Positions 21,111-33,000 of a DNA stretch of 64,000 bases are shown here, piece by piece. Made by a program: the position numbers and the translations under genes. The notes beneath the pieces were generated by a model, which worked only from the letters and a program-made list of their open reading frames with translations, ran no database searches and was not told where the DNA came from. The DNA is from Prorocentrum cordatum. Taxonomy: Eukaryota; Sar; Dinophyceae; Prorocentrales; Prorocentraceae. The stretch's first letter is position 1. The number at the start of each line of letters is the position of its first letter. The stretch covers positions 21,001-85,000 of the forward strand of contig CAUYUJ010018549.1 in the NCBI GenBank assembly GCA_963575745.1. The letters are read 5' to 3'.

Positions 21111-24100
21111 CGGTGCCCTGGCAAGTGGCACGAACAATTGGCTGAGGTTGATCGCTCAATTTTCAGCTGGAACGTTCGATTGCTAGGGATTGCACAATGC
21201 CACGAGATTTTCGCCCAGGTCTTCAATTCAAGCAATGTGATTCTCCTTCAAGAGTGCCAGTTTGTCTCCGATCGTGTTGCTGAGGAACACGGTTGGAATC
21301 TTTGGCGCTCCTCTTGTGAGCGGGCTTGCGTGGGCCTCCGAGGTGTTTGGAAGGATGATGTCCAACACGAGGCCAGAGGCGACCGTTGGTATGCCGTTGT
21401 TTGCTTTAGTGCCATCTTTCTCTCTCTTTACTTGTCCCATAAGTATTTGCGTGGAAAGTCTCGTGAGCAGTTTTTGCGTACGCTTAGTGTATACCAAGAA
21501 GTGCTGAGGGATGCAGCGCTCAATGTTGCCAGATTGAAAAAGCAGTTTCGAATTCAGGATGTTGTTTTAGGAACTGATGCTAATGTAGAGGTCGAGCCTC
21601 AGGTTTTCCACATGTCTCAGGCTGTCTTTGGGTCCTAGTGTTGTAGGTGTGCCTATTGTCCCTCGTACGAGGGATGGCGGATTTCAGAGGCGATCTAAGG
21701 AGTTTGCTTTGGAACTCAGTGCGGCTCTTACTTTCACTATTGGCACCCTGGGCCTCCAGTTGGCCAACACCTTCAACCCTACGAGGCTCCCTACCTGGCG
21801 CTCTGCTAAATGGGCTCACTACAGGCACCTACCTCAAGAACAGCAGTACTCTCACGTCTACGACTACATAGGTGTACCTTCGTCTTGGGGAGCTCCTGAG
21901 GTCTCCGTCTTGTGGCCACAGCCGGGGGCAGCACATATGTCTGGGAGTTCGGCCTCGAGCTTTTGGAGTGATCATGGTCTGTTACACTTGCGTATCCCTG
22001 CTCGTGTCTTGCCTCGTCGAGTTGTGCGTCCCAATCCTGTCCGCAACACACGTTGGCACGTTCAGTCTCATCGTGTACCTCTTTTGCGCTATGCGGTTGA
22101 TGCAGCCCTGGTGTCTGGCAACAGCCAGACAGAACAGACCGATTGGAGTGGACATACGGGTCTCTCGCCCACGGAGCTAGGTGACAAGATTCGACAGCCT
22201 TGTGAGGAAATCGGCGAGGTCCCCACCAAAGCCGACCTCACCCCGAAAGTTTCTGAGCAGTATGTTGCCGCTCGGGAGGCTGCACTTGAGATGAGGAGGA
22301 AGAGAAATAAGGGTGAATGCACGGAGGAGGAGTTCAAGAAGGCGAGGAGGAGGTACATATATGAGAGGAGGAAGCGTGGGAGGAATATATTGGAGTATGA
22401 GTTCCGTCCAGGTCTACAGCACCGAACATACCTTAAGACGCTCAAAGTTGAGGGAGTGCACACTTGGGACAAGTCTAAGTGGGAGAAGGCCCTCAGAGCG
22501 CACGGCTTGGCCATGTACACTGATGAACATGAGCGTGCACGCACAAACAGTAAGCTTGAGGAGATGAGGAAGAGGTTGCAGGAGGTGAATATGCAGGAGT
22601 ACCAGCCTATCGATATCGGCCTGCTCATGCGTGCTAGGTCTCGTCTTCGTTCAGGAAAGGCCGTAGGTAAGGACAACATCAGCGTCTCCATGCTTAAGCA
22701 CATCCCTTGGTCAGGTTGCCTTCAAGTCTTGCGGTGCTTTCAGCAGCTGTTTATGCGCGAGTATTGCACACCCACATCATGGCGCCATATATGTATACAG
22801 CTGATGCCGAAGTCTGTGAAGACTTGCGAATTCAATGACACACGAGCTTTATCATTATTATCTTGCCTGTCAACATGGTATATGTCATGTCTCACCTTGT
22901 TGGCCGTGGACCATCTCAAACGGAGTGTTGCCCCCGAGGTCATGCTCTTCGGGTTTGTTGCTGGAAGACGGACACACGAGATTACAGGTGGTTTGAAGAG
23001 AGTTGCGCAGCACGCGACGGAATGGGGGAAGTCATATTGTATGCACACGGCGAGCTTAGACGTGTATCGTGCTTTTGATAACGTACAGGTGGCCGACGTT
23101 ACTGACTGCCTGGAGGAGTTGAGGTTTCCACCTGAACTTAGTTATGCGCTCATGGAGGGCCTAGCTGAGAACAGGGCCGATTTATCCTTCCAGCAGGTGG
23201 ACGTCTCGGACATAGCTTGGGATAGTTGTATCCGCACAGGTAGTGTTGAGGCTCCGCTCTTTTGGCTGTGTGAGAGTGTGCTCATGTTCCGTTCTGTGGT
23301 CTTGAGTTGGCAGGAGCGGGGGATGGGAGTGCAGTTGACGCAGCAGGCAGGGACTCGTCATCCTACACATGCGATTTGGGCCGACAGTGTTCTGTTGTGT
23401 GCCAGAGATCAGAGCGAGTTGACGACCATGATTGCGGAGATCAGTGTCCCACTTTATCACAGAAAGTACAGATGGAAACCGAGTAGCTTGCAGTTTATTC
23501 GCTTTGGCTATGATGAGCCTGGGACTGAGAGTTTGGATGTCTCTCTTGCGTTGCCGAATTCCCAGGACAAGCGTCAGAGAGTGACTATAACGTTGCAGCA
23601 GACAGATCGTTTGGAAATACTTGGCACGATTCTTGAAAACAGCATGCGACAACATGAGGACTTGAATCATCGGATTTCTCTCGCTCAAAAGGCGTTTTGG
23701 CAAGATAAGAAGTATTACATGTGCCAGGGTATTAAGTTGAAGAAAAGATTGCTGCGATACGACTCACGTGTAAGAAGCCGATTATTGTTTGCAGTGGAAG
23801 GGATGTCAGCTGACAAAAATGCTATTGAATCGATTCATGCGTTTGAAGGCCGCTTACTTTCGAAGATGGTATGGAGACGGAAACGTGACACCGAGAGTTG
23901 GCCACAGTTTTTTTTTTTCAGAGCGTGTACTTGACGGGGCGGAAAGCACTCAGGACAGCTCAGATGCCGAGTGCGGTTCAGCTCTTTCTTTTCAAACAGT
24001 GGAGTTGGGCAAAGGATGTGGCGACGACAACTGCTCAGAACGGGATCCGCCAAGTTGATGACGCCCAGCCTACAATTGATCCAATGGAAATGGGTGGTGC

Positions 24101-25487
24101 AGTGTCTCTTGATATGGATGGGATGTCTCAGAATGCGTTTGCTACTGTACCGATTACCACGGACTTGATGTCTCAGAATGCGGGCGCGGTCGTACCGATT
24201 ACCACGGGTTCGACGTCTTTGAATGCGGGTGCTGCTGTACCGATTACCAGAGATCTGAAACGACGGAGGGTGACTGTTATTGTGGCCCCTGTCCTTACTG
24301 CCCGAGGGGACCTCACCGTTGCTCTGCCAGAGGGTCAGGAGAACAGCGCCACGAGTCAGAACCGACGACGGCTTATCTCTCAGGCGTCCCGTTCTGCTGC
24401 CAAAAGGAGCAAGACTGCTCCCACATCATCGACGCCATCATCATCATCAGCCCCTACACCAGCGCCAGCAGCCATGCGAAGAAGGTTTCGAAGTGATATG
24501 GTGGGGGCGAGTGCGGATGACCCTTTCTTGCAGGCTCGTTACACGATGATGCATGCCGCCAGCCCGTGGACACAGCAGATGGATGCCGTTATTCGCACCT
24601 ATAACTCGCAGGAAGCACGATCCTTTACACGTCGAAGGGAAGGTGGAAAAACGGTGGGACTTCGTCCGTGGGGCTTGCCATTTGAAACGGTGGGTGGAGA
24701 TGCTTGGTATGATACTCTGGAGTGGACTCAGGCAGGGTGGAGATGTTTTATCCGTACGTTGCTTTCGGAATGGGACCTACAACATGTTTTAGAATATGCT
24801 CACCTGCCTGAACCAAAACCCTGGAGGCCGAAAAACGACGAGGAGGAGGTGGAGGGGACGGAGGAGAGAAATAATGAGATTTCAAAGCGGCTCGCCTTTA
24901 ACTTCGAGAATGCCAGCGTCTGGAACTACGAGGCTGAAGGGATTCCCGTCGAGCTCTGTGGGGACTCCCAGGTGGTAGTGAACTGGCTGGTGGGACAATA
25001 TGTATGTACGACGGAAGTGTATTGTGAGACCATTGCACACATTCAAAGTATATTATACAGATTACACTTGAACTACCGCGTGAATCTGAGGCCGCCGTCT
25101 TGGGGTTTAGATCCTTGGAAGTGGTTTTATCGTGAGGGAAACGAGCGTGCTGATGCTGAAACTTGGAAGGCCCGCACGGGCCAGAACCATCGTACTTTCG
25201 ACCCGTGCATTCATACTCTCAGAAGGGAACAAATAACGGGGATTCGCGGCTACTTCGATGGTGGTCGTTCCTCCCACGGTGTTGGCATTGGTTGGGTTAT
25301 TGACTTATTCGTGCTCCCCCTCCCTGCTCTTCAACACTCTCAAGGCTCTTGGCTATTCAACATAGCCTCCGAGGCTGCCGCCATCCCGCCGACCTGCACG
25401 GTTAGTCAAGCTGAGCTCTTGGCCAGCAAGCGCCTCGCTGAAGGTGTCGAGCACCTGCTGCTCCTCTGCTGCGGACCTGAATCCTGA
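21111..25487 (+). pseudogene. E1 ORF2: endonuclease, reverse transcriptase, RNase H (two frameshifts)
   Basis: It follows the ORF1 TGA in the same frame (TGA CGG TGC C). The endonuclease has SWNVR, LLQE, TDANVE, a DYIGVP segment and WSDH, so all catalytic positions are kept. A frameshift near 21,605-21,640 sits in the linker after TDANVE. The reverse transcriptase runs from about 22,610 to 23,520, with LDVYRAFDN (A), RTGSVEAP (B) and WADS (C, 23,377-23,388); the second Asp of the usual pair is Ser. A second frameshift lies in a T11-T12 run at about 23,908-23,918. The RNase H motifs are in permuted order: CGDS (near 24,963), REGNERAD (25,131-25,154), YFDGGR (near 25,251), then SQAEL (near 25,405). 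Confidence 0.82.
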
Positions 25488-25530
25488 GCGGGGGCTCCTT
25501 TGTCCCTGTGGGCTCCGAGCAAAGCAAAAA

Positions 25531-26430
25531 AACCAAGGTTGACGGTTTACCGCCGGCGCCCAGTTGGTCGAACCGGCGAGAAAGGACAAAGTGGTAACTT
25601 TTGGGTGGTTTCGCGAGTATTCCCGGAGAGCTCGCTGAGAGCTAAAGGATTCAAGATTAGAAGCCGGACGGTGGGGTGCCCGCCAGGAGCTCCTCCACGG
25701 CGGTCCACGATCCCCGCAGCGGCTTTTTTGAGCCGGCAACTGGTCCGGGGGAGCGTCCGGCAAGCTTCCACGCATGCCTGCATGCGTGCAGGCACGCATG
25801 GAGACGTTTCTGCCAGCGCTTCGGCAGCTCTGCAGGATTTCCCGTCCCCAAAGGGTCTCTTCGCTCTCCGGGTTTTGGGCGCTACCATTCCCGGAGAGCT
25901 CGCTGGGAGCTAAAGAGTTTAAGATTAGAAGCTGGACAGTGGTGGTGCCCGCCAGGAGCTCTTCCACGGCGCTCCACAGGCCTCGCAAAACCTCCGGTGA
26001 GCTGGCAACGGGTCCGGGAGAGCTTCCGGCAAGCTTCCAAGCGTGCCTGCACGCGTGCAGGCACGCATGGAAGCGTTCCTGGCAGCGCTTCAGCAGCGCT
26101 GCAGGGGGGCCCCCCAGGGCTCTCCAGAAAAGATTTCCCGTCCCCCAGGGTGTCTTCGCTCTCCGGGCTCTTCCCGGAGAGCTCGCTGAGAGCTAAAGGG
26201 TTTAAGATTAGAAGCCGGACGGTGGTGGTGCCCGCCAGGAGCTCTTCCACGGCGGTCCACAGGCCTCGCAGCGCCTCCGGTGAGCCGGCAACGGTTCCGG
26301 GAGAGCTTCCGGCAAGCTTCCAAGCGTGCCTGCACGCGTGCAGGCATGCATGGAAGCGTTCCTGGCAGCGCTCCAGCAGCGCTGCAGGGGGGCCCCCCGG
26401 GGCTCTCCAGGAAAGATACCCGTCCCCGAG
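25531..26430. repeat. Foldback remainder and three GC-rich modules
   Basis: The right half of the E1 target foldback (to about 25,563) is followed by a beta fragment and forward GC-rich modules starting near 25,622, 25,890 and 26,173. They share GAAGC(C/T)GGACGGTGG(TGG)TGCCCGCCAGGAGCTC and a GCCTGCACGCGTGCAGGCA-type centre (GCATGCCTGCATGCGTGC in the first). Confidence 0.8.
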
Positions 26431-27060
26431 TGTGTACCTCGTAAAGCTCTTCGTTATCGATGAGCTAGAGGAATTCCGGCGTTGAGCTAGATGGCCCACC
26501 CGGCCAGAAAGGACAATGTGACAACTTACCTCGTAGAGCTCTTCGGCAACGATGAGCTAGAGGAATTCCGGCGCAAGGTGGAGCTAGTGACTCGTAGAGC
26601 TTCCCTAAGCTAGCAGCTGGAAGATTAAGAGTAATACCTCGTAGAGCTCTTCGCCATCGATGAGCTAGAGGAATTCCAGCGCGGGGTGGAGCTAGTATCT
26701 CGTAGAGCTTCCCTTAGAAGGTACTGCTGGAAGCTCAAGTGTAATTCCGGGGCGCTGCAGAGCTAGTGACTCGTAGAGCTTCCCCTAGGAAGTTATTGCT
26801 GGAAGCTTCAGAGTAATACCTCGTACAGCTCTTCATCATCGATGAGCTAGAGGAATTCCGGCGCGGGGCGGAGCTAGTAACTCGTAGAGCTTCCCTTAGC
26901 AAGTTATTGCTGGAAGCTTAAGAGTAATTCCGGGGAGCTGGACAGCTAGTTGGCAAGAAAAATCTCGACGGACCTTTTGCTGACTTAACTCGTAGAGCTT
27001 CCCTTAGCAAGTTATTGCTGGAAGCTTAAGAGTAATTCCGGGGAGCTGGAGAGCTAGTTG
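26430..27060. repeat. Array of short cassettes sharing CTCGTAGAGCT starts
   Basis: Two cassette types follow each other. Type 1 (~62 bp) is ACCTCGTAGAGCTCTTCGGC..GAGCTAGAGGAATTCCGGCGCGGGGTGGAGCTAGT. Type 2 (~50-72 bp) is AACTCGTAGAGCTTCCCTTAGC..GCTGGAAGCTTAAGAGTAAT, with or without TCCGGGGCGCTGGAGAGCTAGT. At least nine cassettes are joined at A(A/C)CTCGTAGAGCT. A cassette also interrupts a header fragment at about 26,990 (GCTGACTT then AACTCGTAG), showing insertion into another module. Confidence 0.75.
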
Positions 27061-28095
27061 GCAAGAAAAATCTCGACGGACCTTTTGCTGACTTTTGGTC
27101 GGTTGAAAATTTTGTTCTCAAAATTTGACCATTCGTTAGAGCTCTAGTATTTTTTCCCATGATATTCGATCTTATTCCCGCTCGCCATCTTGATCTCAGC
27201 TCGATCGGGTAACTTTGAAAGCCAAAAAGCAGGCAGGCGGGAACGGCCGTTTCGAGTCATCTTGATACGCGCTGTCGGTTTTCTCAAGATAACTCGAGCT
27301 TCAGGACAACTACAGAGCTGGTCAGCACAGCTAATGCATTCAGAATGATCAGGCGCGTTCGCCTGTTGAATCCAGAGGTCTGAACTCGGTCTGCTAGCCG
27401 AGCTAGGGTCGCAAACCTATTCGTATTATTCGAGTCATTGTAGCAGACGCTCTCGGTTTTTCGTACTTAACTCGATCTGTAGGGCAGCCACAGAGCTGAT
27501 AATCACAGAAATCGATTGAGAATTATCAGGCGCGTTCGTCTGTTGAATCAAGAGCTCTGAACTCGGCCTGCTCCCCGAGCTAGGTTCGCGAACCTATTGG
27601 TATTGTTCGAGTCATCTTGAGAAGTGCTCTCGGTTTTCTGTACTTAAATCGTGCTGGGGGAGGGCTACAGTGCTGCTGGTCACAGGAAATCGATTTCGAG
27701 ACATCAGGCGCGTCCGTTCGTCGAACCGAGAGCTCGGAACTCGGTCTGCTGCTCGAACGAGATCCGCGAAACTGTTGTATTATTCGAGTCATCCTGAGAG
27801 GTACTCTCGGTTTTCTGCACTTAACTCAGGCTGTATGGGGGGCTGCAGAGCTGGTAATCACAGGAATCGATCCGCAGACATCAGACGCGTCCGCCTGTCG
27901 CATTCAGAGGTCTGAACTCGGTTTCATACTCGAGCTCGATTGGAAAACTGTTCGTTTGTTTTGTTAGAGTCATCTTGAGAGGTCTATGATCGCTTGGGCT
28001 GAAAAACTAGTCGTTCTCTGAAATTCTTTTCCACATTATATTTTGTCAGGAAGCTCTACGAGTCCCCCTGCGGTTGAAAGGTTGACGGTTTACCC
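27060..28095. repeat. Header and satellite block left of E2
   Basis: This block is almost identical to 34,560-35,558, at an offset of about 7,463 bp. Both share unusual variants such as CAAAATTTGACCATTCGTTAG, AAGGCCAAAAAGC (AAAGCCAAAAAGC on the left) and CAGACGCTCTCGGTTTTTCGTAC. The foldback at its right end is damaged (TGCGGTTGAAAGG..TTTACCCCGG). Confidence 0.85.
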
Positions 28096-28391
28096 CGGCC
28101 AGAAAGGACAAAGTGTTAACTTTTGGTCGGTTTTGCAATTTTTTGAAAGATATTTGTCAATTCATTTTGAGAAAGCAGATTTTTACTCCGAGCATTGAGA
28201 TATAAACTTCGTTCCCTGAGCAGCTCAGCCCTCTAAAGCCATTTTCAGTACCAGTTCACTTGGAGCAACCGACTTCATGTTGACTCCGAAAAATCTCAAC
28301 TTGAAGTCTTTGTAGAAAAGCTCCCAGAAGCTCTCCCTTTAATCCTGAGCTTTCTCACGGATACAAGGAGCTCTACGAGGTTCCCGGCGGT
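28096..28391. repeat. Beta module variant and left half of E2 target
   Basis: A beta-type module (AAGGACAAAGTGTTAACTTTTGG, then TCATTTTGAGAAAGCAGATTTTT) runs to GAGCTCTACGAGGTTCCCGGCGG. The E2 target duplication begins at 28,392. Confidence 0.75.
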
Positions 28392-28401
28392 GACCAGGTT
28401 G
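28392..28401. repeat. E2 target-site duplication, left
   Basis: GACCAGGTTG here is repeated at 34,526-34,535 on the other side of E2. Joining the flanks restores an intact foldback (GGCGGTGACCAGGTTGACGG). Confidence 0.85.
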
Positions 28402-28913
28402 CTGCTGTCCCTCCTCGGGGATCTCAGCGGTGGCCTGGCCCGTCGGGGGCCTCCTCAAGCCTGTCTCCTCAGGCTGCCCCCTGGGCGGCCGTGGGCGCGC
28501 GTGGGTGCGCGCTGGCCCATAAGTTCGTGTACTTCGTCGGCTGCAACCTCCTGGACGTGCTGCGCATAGGTCGCTGCATTTGTACTCTGCTCGTGTTAGC
28601 GGGTGAGCCCACACGTGCCGCTGGAGGCGCAAGGCCGCTACCTGTTGCACTTGTATCTTTGCTGTTTGCTTGTGATACTCTTGGGAGCCCAGCACTTACC
28701 AGTTTTGCTCTGGCAGTTGAGAAGGACACTTTGACCGTTTTTGTTGCAGCAGATTTCATCACGTACCGACTTTCACCTTCACGGGGTTGGGATAAGTTTC
28801 TTGAAGAACTCGAGGACGAACACTATCGTGATCTGGAGGCTAGTAGGTGCCCTACTTGTCGAGCTTATCGGTATTCTACTTCCAGTTGTGGGCAGTGTGA
28901 TCTTAAGAGGAAG
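28402..28913 (+). promoter_or_regulatory. E2 5' leader
   Basis: The region is GC-rich and starts with a potential hairpin (CTGCTGTCCC..GGGGATCTCAGCGG) just before the motif shared with E3. An internal promoter is expected in LINE leaders, but I cannot identify one. A GTG-started frame running in from 28,491 contains CPTC..CGQC, but the well-placed ATG is at 28,914. Confidence 0.5.
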
Positions 28914-30026
28914 ATGGTTCCGACTTCTGATGATGATATGGGAACTGAGGGCAACGGAGAGAAGCGACAGAGGAAGCTCCTGGAAGATAGACGTCTTCTT
29001 GGTGATGCCGAGGGTGGTGGAGGTGGGGCAGTTAGTGGGAATGGAAGTGGTAGTAGTGGAGGAGGAGGAGGTGATGCTGGAGATCTGGCCACTATGCTCC
29101 GTGCACAGTTCGATGCCATGCGTGAAGATATGCAGAGGATGCTTATGCAGAACTCTGTTGACATCAAAGAGCAGATTCAAACGAGGGTATCAGAGCAGGT
29201 TGCCCCTATTGCTTCGTCGGTGCAGGAGATTCGTTCAGCTCAGGAGGCCCAGGCGAAAGAGATCAAAGCACTTCAGTCTCAGATGAACTCTAGAGATCCC
29301 TGGGCAGATTCATCATCTCTGGGAGGTGCGTCTACTCGTGATTCTCGTACTGCTGACTTCCAGAGACCCTTTGTACCACATGTTCCGACTTGGATCCAGG
29401 TGAGCGGCTTCGCGCAAGAGGACCCCCGAAAGGTTGAAACTCGAGATAAGGCCAAGATCCAGGTCACCACGGTTAGGAACATGATAGGTAAGTTGTACAC
29501 ACTATCGCAAGCACGGGAGAGTGACGTTACTAAGATCTTCGACAGAGGTAGGACGGACGGGGATATCGCTTCCAATCGATTTGGTGTGACCAAGTTTCGC
29601 ATATACTTCATGCCAGGGACTTCGAAAGAGACGGTCTGGGAAGTACGCAACGAGTGGGCCTCAGCCTGGTCCAATTCGTGCCCTGATCTGGTCGGTTGTC
29701 AGAATAGTTTTGGACCATGCAAAGATCGACACCTCGGTTGGTTTGTCCAACCGGCACCACAGGACCGACGTAGAGTGGGGGAGACTCGCAAGGCGACTGC
29801 GATCTTTCATAAGCTCAAGACTGTTGCCACTGCTCTCATCACTTTTGAGCCTGAAGGGCCTGCAAAGGCTTGGGCATACCTGCAGAAGGATAGTCAGAGT
29901 GATAAAGTGTGTGTAGGTACGTGGACGGATACCGTGGGATGGAAGTTCGTGTCCGAGCGGGTCCAGCACATCGATCCAGATCTGGACTGCAAGACTTGGG
30001 AGAGGCAGGTGAATAGCAGCTCGTGA
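28914..30026 (+). CDS. E2 ORF1: coiled-coil Gag-like protein
   Basis: The start is ATG 28,914 in AAGATGG, the same context as the E3 start, giving 370 residues (E1 about 389, E3 348). After an acidic and basic N-terminus (KRQRKLLEDRR) comes a Gly/Ser-rich stretch, then a predicted coiled coil (about residues 60-125, from LATMLRAQFDAMRED). The C-terminal ~200 residues form the domain shared with E1, E3 and E4: FRIYF, then an aromatic helix (VWEVRNEWASAW), RKATAIFHKLK, and GWKF..VQHIDPD at the end. Its role as element RNA-binding protein is inferred from position. It ends in TGA directly followed by CGGTGCC and continues in frame into ORF2. Confidence 0.85.
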   Translation: MVPTSDDDMGTEGNGEKRQRKLLEDRRLLGDAEGGGGGAVSGNGSGSSGGGGGDAGDLATMLRAQFDAMREDMQRMLMQNSVDIKEQIQTRVSEQVAPIASSVQEIRSAQEAQAKEIKALQSQMNSRDPWADSSSLGGASTRDSRTADFQRPFVPHVPTWIQVSGFAQEDPRKVETRDKAKIQVTTVRNMIGKLYTLSQARESDVTKIFDRGRTDGDIASNRFGVTKFRIYFMPGTSKETVWEVRNEWASAWSNSCPDLVGCQNSFGPCKDRHLGWFVQPAPQDRRRVGETRKATAIFHKLKTVATALITFEPEGPAKAWAYLQKDSQSDKVCVGTWTDTVGWKFVSERVQHIDPDLDCKTWERQVNSSS

Positions 30027-30036
30027 CGGTGCCCAG
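30024..30036 (+). promoter_or_regulatory. Candidate stop-codon readthrough site (E2)
   Basis: TGA CGG TGC C separates ORF1 from ORF2 without a frame change. E1 has the identical ten bases (21,108-21,117), and E3 has TAG AGG TGC C (41,971-41,980). UGA followed by CGG is a known leaky context in some RNA viruses. The first in-frame ATG downstream lies beyond the endonuclease's catalytic Asn. Confidence 0.65.
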
Positions 30037-33000
30037 CTTCTGTTGGAGGTTGGAACGTTCGGAGGTTGGGAAGATACACCTCCGAGTGCATGAATCACAT
30101 TGCCGAATTAAAGATTTCCATCGTCGGGGTCCAAGAGAGCCAGTTCTTACACGACTTGGATCTTGCAGATGCGGGTTGGGATATACATCGCTCGGCAGAT
30201 GAAGGGGAGAACGTGGGGAGACGGGCTGCCATCTTGTGCCGAGGTGTATGGAGACATCTGCTTATCGATGTTGTGTGTGGTCGCCGCTGGGTCATTGCAA
30301 TCTTTCGCAAGCTCATCTTCGTTTCTGTCTATCTCCCTCATAAGGAGTCTGAGCGGGGTGCACAGGGTGAAGCACGCCGTTCTCCTGAAGGGTTTCTTGC
30401 TAGTTTCAAGCTCTATACGGACGTGTTATCGGATCTTGTTGCACATGTCTCTGCGGCCAAAAAGCGATTTCACATTGAGGAGGTTGTTACCTCGGCTGAC
30501 GCCAACGTGGAGGTTTTCCCGCACCACAGGATCAATGGGGTGGAGGTTACGGGGGAGGCGGTGAATGGGCCTATACGTAAGAGGGGGAGGTCTAGTGGAG
30601 GTGACGAAAGTAGAGCCAACAGGATGAGGGAGATGTACTCGGGGGCCTTTCTGAAGACCATGGAGGCCCTCAAGTTGCAGCTAGCCAACACTTTTGGGAC
30701 TCGTCAGCCTACTTGGAGACACAATTCGAGCACATACGAGCACGTCTATGACTATCTTGCGGTCCCAGCTTCTTGGATGACTCCAGAGGTGACTTGTTCT
30801 TGGGTTGTGCCGTCCCAGGTCCCACGGTCGGAGGCGACGGAAAGGACGTTTAGCGATCACAAGCTCTTGTGTGCCGATATGCCCGCCCAGCATGCTCAGT
30901 TGAGGTATCGACGTCGGCCTCAGCTCAAGACCTGGAAGCTTCAGCCAGGGTTCGAGCTCCAGCAGACAGCCGGCTTGGAGAGAGCGATTTGCCAGCCCGA
31001 GCTCGTGAATCAGATCCACACGGATGTAGGTTTTGAGGTCATGACACAGAGTATACTTGAGGGTGCCAGTGAGACTTTGGATATCTCCCGTTCCCGTGGT
31101 CAGCCTGTTTCAGACTATCCCAGATATTCGGAGGAGGATTTACTGATAAAGGAGGAGTTCTTTAAGGTCAGGAAGAGGTGGAGGGTGGCACGATATGGCG
31201 GGGCTAACGTGGGACAGGAGGAGTACGAGAGAGTCCAGGAGGAGTACAAGGGGACAGCAAGGAGGTGGCGTCGAGTACGTAAGCGTCATGATCGTGCATG
31301 TGAGCTTTACCGTATTCGTGATGGTGTCCGTCGTAGGCCTGTTATTACGCACATGTATGTTGACGGGGTCCTCACGCGTGACCAGGAGAAGTGGATTGAG
31401 GGCCTTCGGCGGCATGGGCTCCTGAGGTACTCCAGCGATCCCCACCGACAGGACACCAACGCGTGCTTGGATGAGCTTAAGAACCAGTGTAAGGCCCTGC
31501 GAGACTCTGGAGAGCCCCACCGCAACCCGATCAACATGGGTCTCTTGCTGGAGGCACGGTCTAGACTCAGGGAAGGACGGGCAACAGGTGCAGACGGGGT
31601 GACGTCGTCGGTGCTCAAAGCATTGCCATGGGAAGCCCTCCGACACATACTTACCTTATTCCGTTTGCTGTACGATCAGAAACATGTTTCACCGAAGTCC
31701 TGGAGAGAGATCTTGGTATGCTTGATGCCTAAGAATCCCAAGGCTCGTGATTTTGAAGAAACGCGGGCCCTCTCACTTCTTTCTCATTTTGGTAAGTGGT
31801 ATAGCAGTTGTCTATGTGTACTTCTAGAGCACCGCGTTCGGCAGGCTGCACCGCCAGGTTGCAACTTATATGGCTTTATTGCGGGGCACAAATGTTATGA
31901 GGTCACGGCCCCCCTCAAACGTCTTGCTCAACACGGCGTTGTGTGGGGGAAGGAGGAGAGTCTTTATCTTGCAAGTGCTGACATTGAAAAGGCGTTTGAT
32001 AATTTCACGGTGAGATGTGCAGCAGAGGCGCTTTTATTCCATCATGTCCATCCTGCCCTTGTGTATGCTGTCTTTGAGAGTTATGCTTGTAATACGGCAG
32101 AGATCAGCTTCCAACAGTGTTCTACGACCATCTCGTGGGATACTTGCATACGTACAGGCTCCTTGGAGGCGCCTTTGCTGTTTGTTGCCCAGACACTTCG
32201 TATGCTTGCACCAGTGACGGCAGGTTGGAGGCAGTCTGGATACGGCGTCAGGCTCACTGATGAGGCATCCAATCTCTTGGTCAACCACTGGCTGTGGGCA
32301 GACAATATTTTGCTGGCAGCAGCTTCCAGGCGAGAACTGACTCATATGCTCGAGGACTTGACTGGGGTCCTCCACCGCTTCGGTTTCAACTGGAAAGCAT
32401 CTTCGATGGAGTTCTTGGCTTGTGGCGTTCAAGGTCCATTGCAGGATATCCGCCTGCCTGTACCGGGGCTCCTGCCTGCTGAGATGGGTAGGAAGCGTTC
32501 TCGTGGGGCTTCCCAGAGCGCCGCAGGCCCTTCGGAGGAGATGATAGTGAGGCAGGTGGAGAGGATGGAGGTTCTCGGCACGCTATTGGATGTACGATTT
32601 CAGGATCATGACGACATTAAGCACCGACCGGAGAAGGCACGGAGGGTCTTCATGAGTGAGAATTCTTTTTACTCGTCGCCCGTGGTTCCGCTTCGTTGTA
32701 AGTTTCAGCGTTATGATAGCAGGGTCAGAAGTTGCTTTCTGTACGGCTTGGAGGGTACGACTCTGGATTCGAGTAGTCTCCAACAGATACATGCAGCTGA
32801 AGGCAACTTCTTGTCCACCATGAGACGTCTCAAAAAGAAGATCACGGAGTCCTGGGGAGAGTACTGGGGCAGGAGGATTAAGGGTGGCCGTCGCTTATTG
32901 AAGTGGGCCCGTAAGCCTTCGATGGTCCAGCTCGCCCTTCATCGCCAGTGGCTCTTCGCCAAACATGTTGTGAGCACAATCCATGAGGAACATAGTCGGG

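Larger units (their letters stand above)
19622..25530 (+). mobile_element. Non-LTR retrotransposon E1 (degraded)
   Basis: A ~5.9-kb element carries ORF1, ORF2 and a 43-bp 3' end containing GGGGGCTC (25,490-25,497) and a GCAAAGCAAAAA terminus. The satellite resumes at AACCAAGGTTGACGG (25,531), the 3' junction also used by E2 and E3. The 5' junction follows GAGTCTCC, so the foldback bases CGGCGGT are missing rather than duplicated. The element starts TGGCTCAAG, identical to the last nine bases of the dinoflagellate spliced leader, followed by a 15-bp duplication (GCTCAAGGCGTGGTT twice). Both ORFs carry disabling changes, so it cannot supply its own proteins now. Confidence 0.88.

Noticed and set aside
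21105-21117. TTGACGGT at the E1 ORF1 stop resembles TTGACGGT in the satellite foldback
   Set aside because: E2 has GTGACGGT and E3 CTAGAGGT at the same point, so the similarity in E1 is probably chance.
28491-28913. N-terminal extension of E2 ORF1 with a CxxC..CxxC pattern
   Set aside because: It needs a GTG start and has no counterpart in E1 or E3; ATG 28,914 has the same AAGATGG context as E3 and gives matching lengths.
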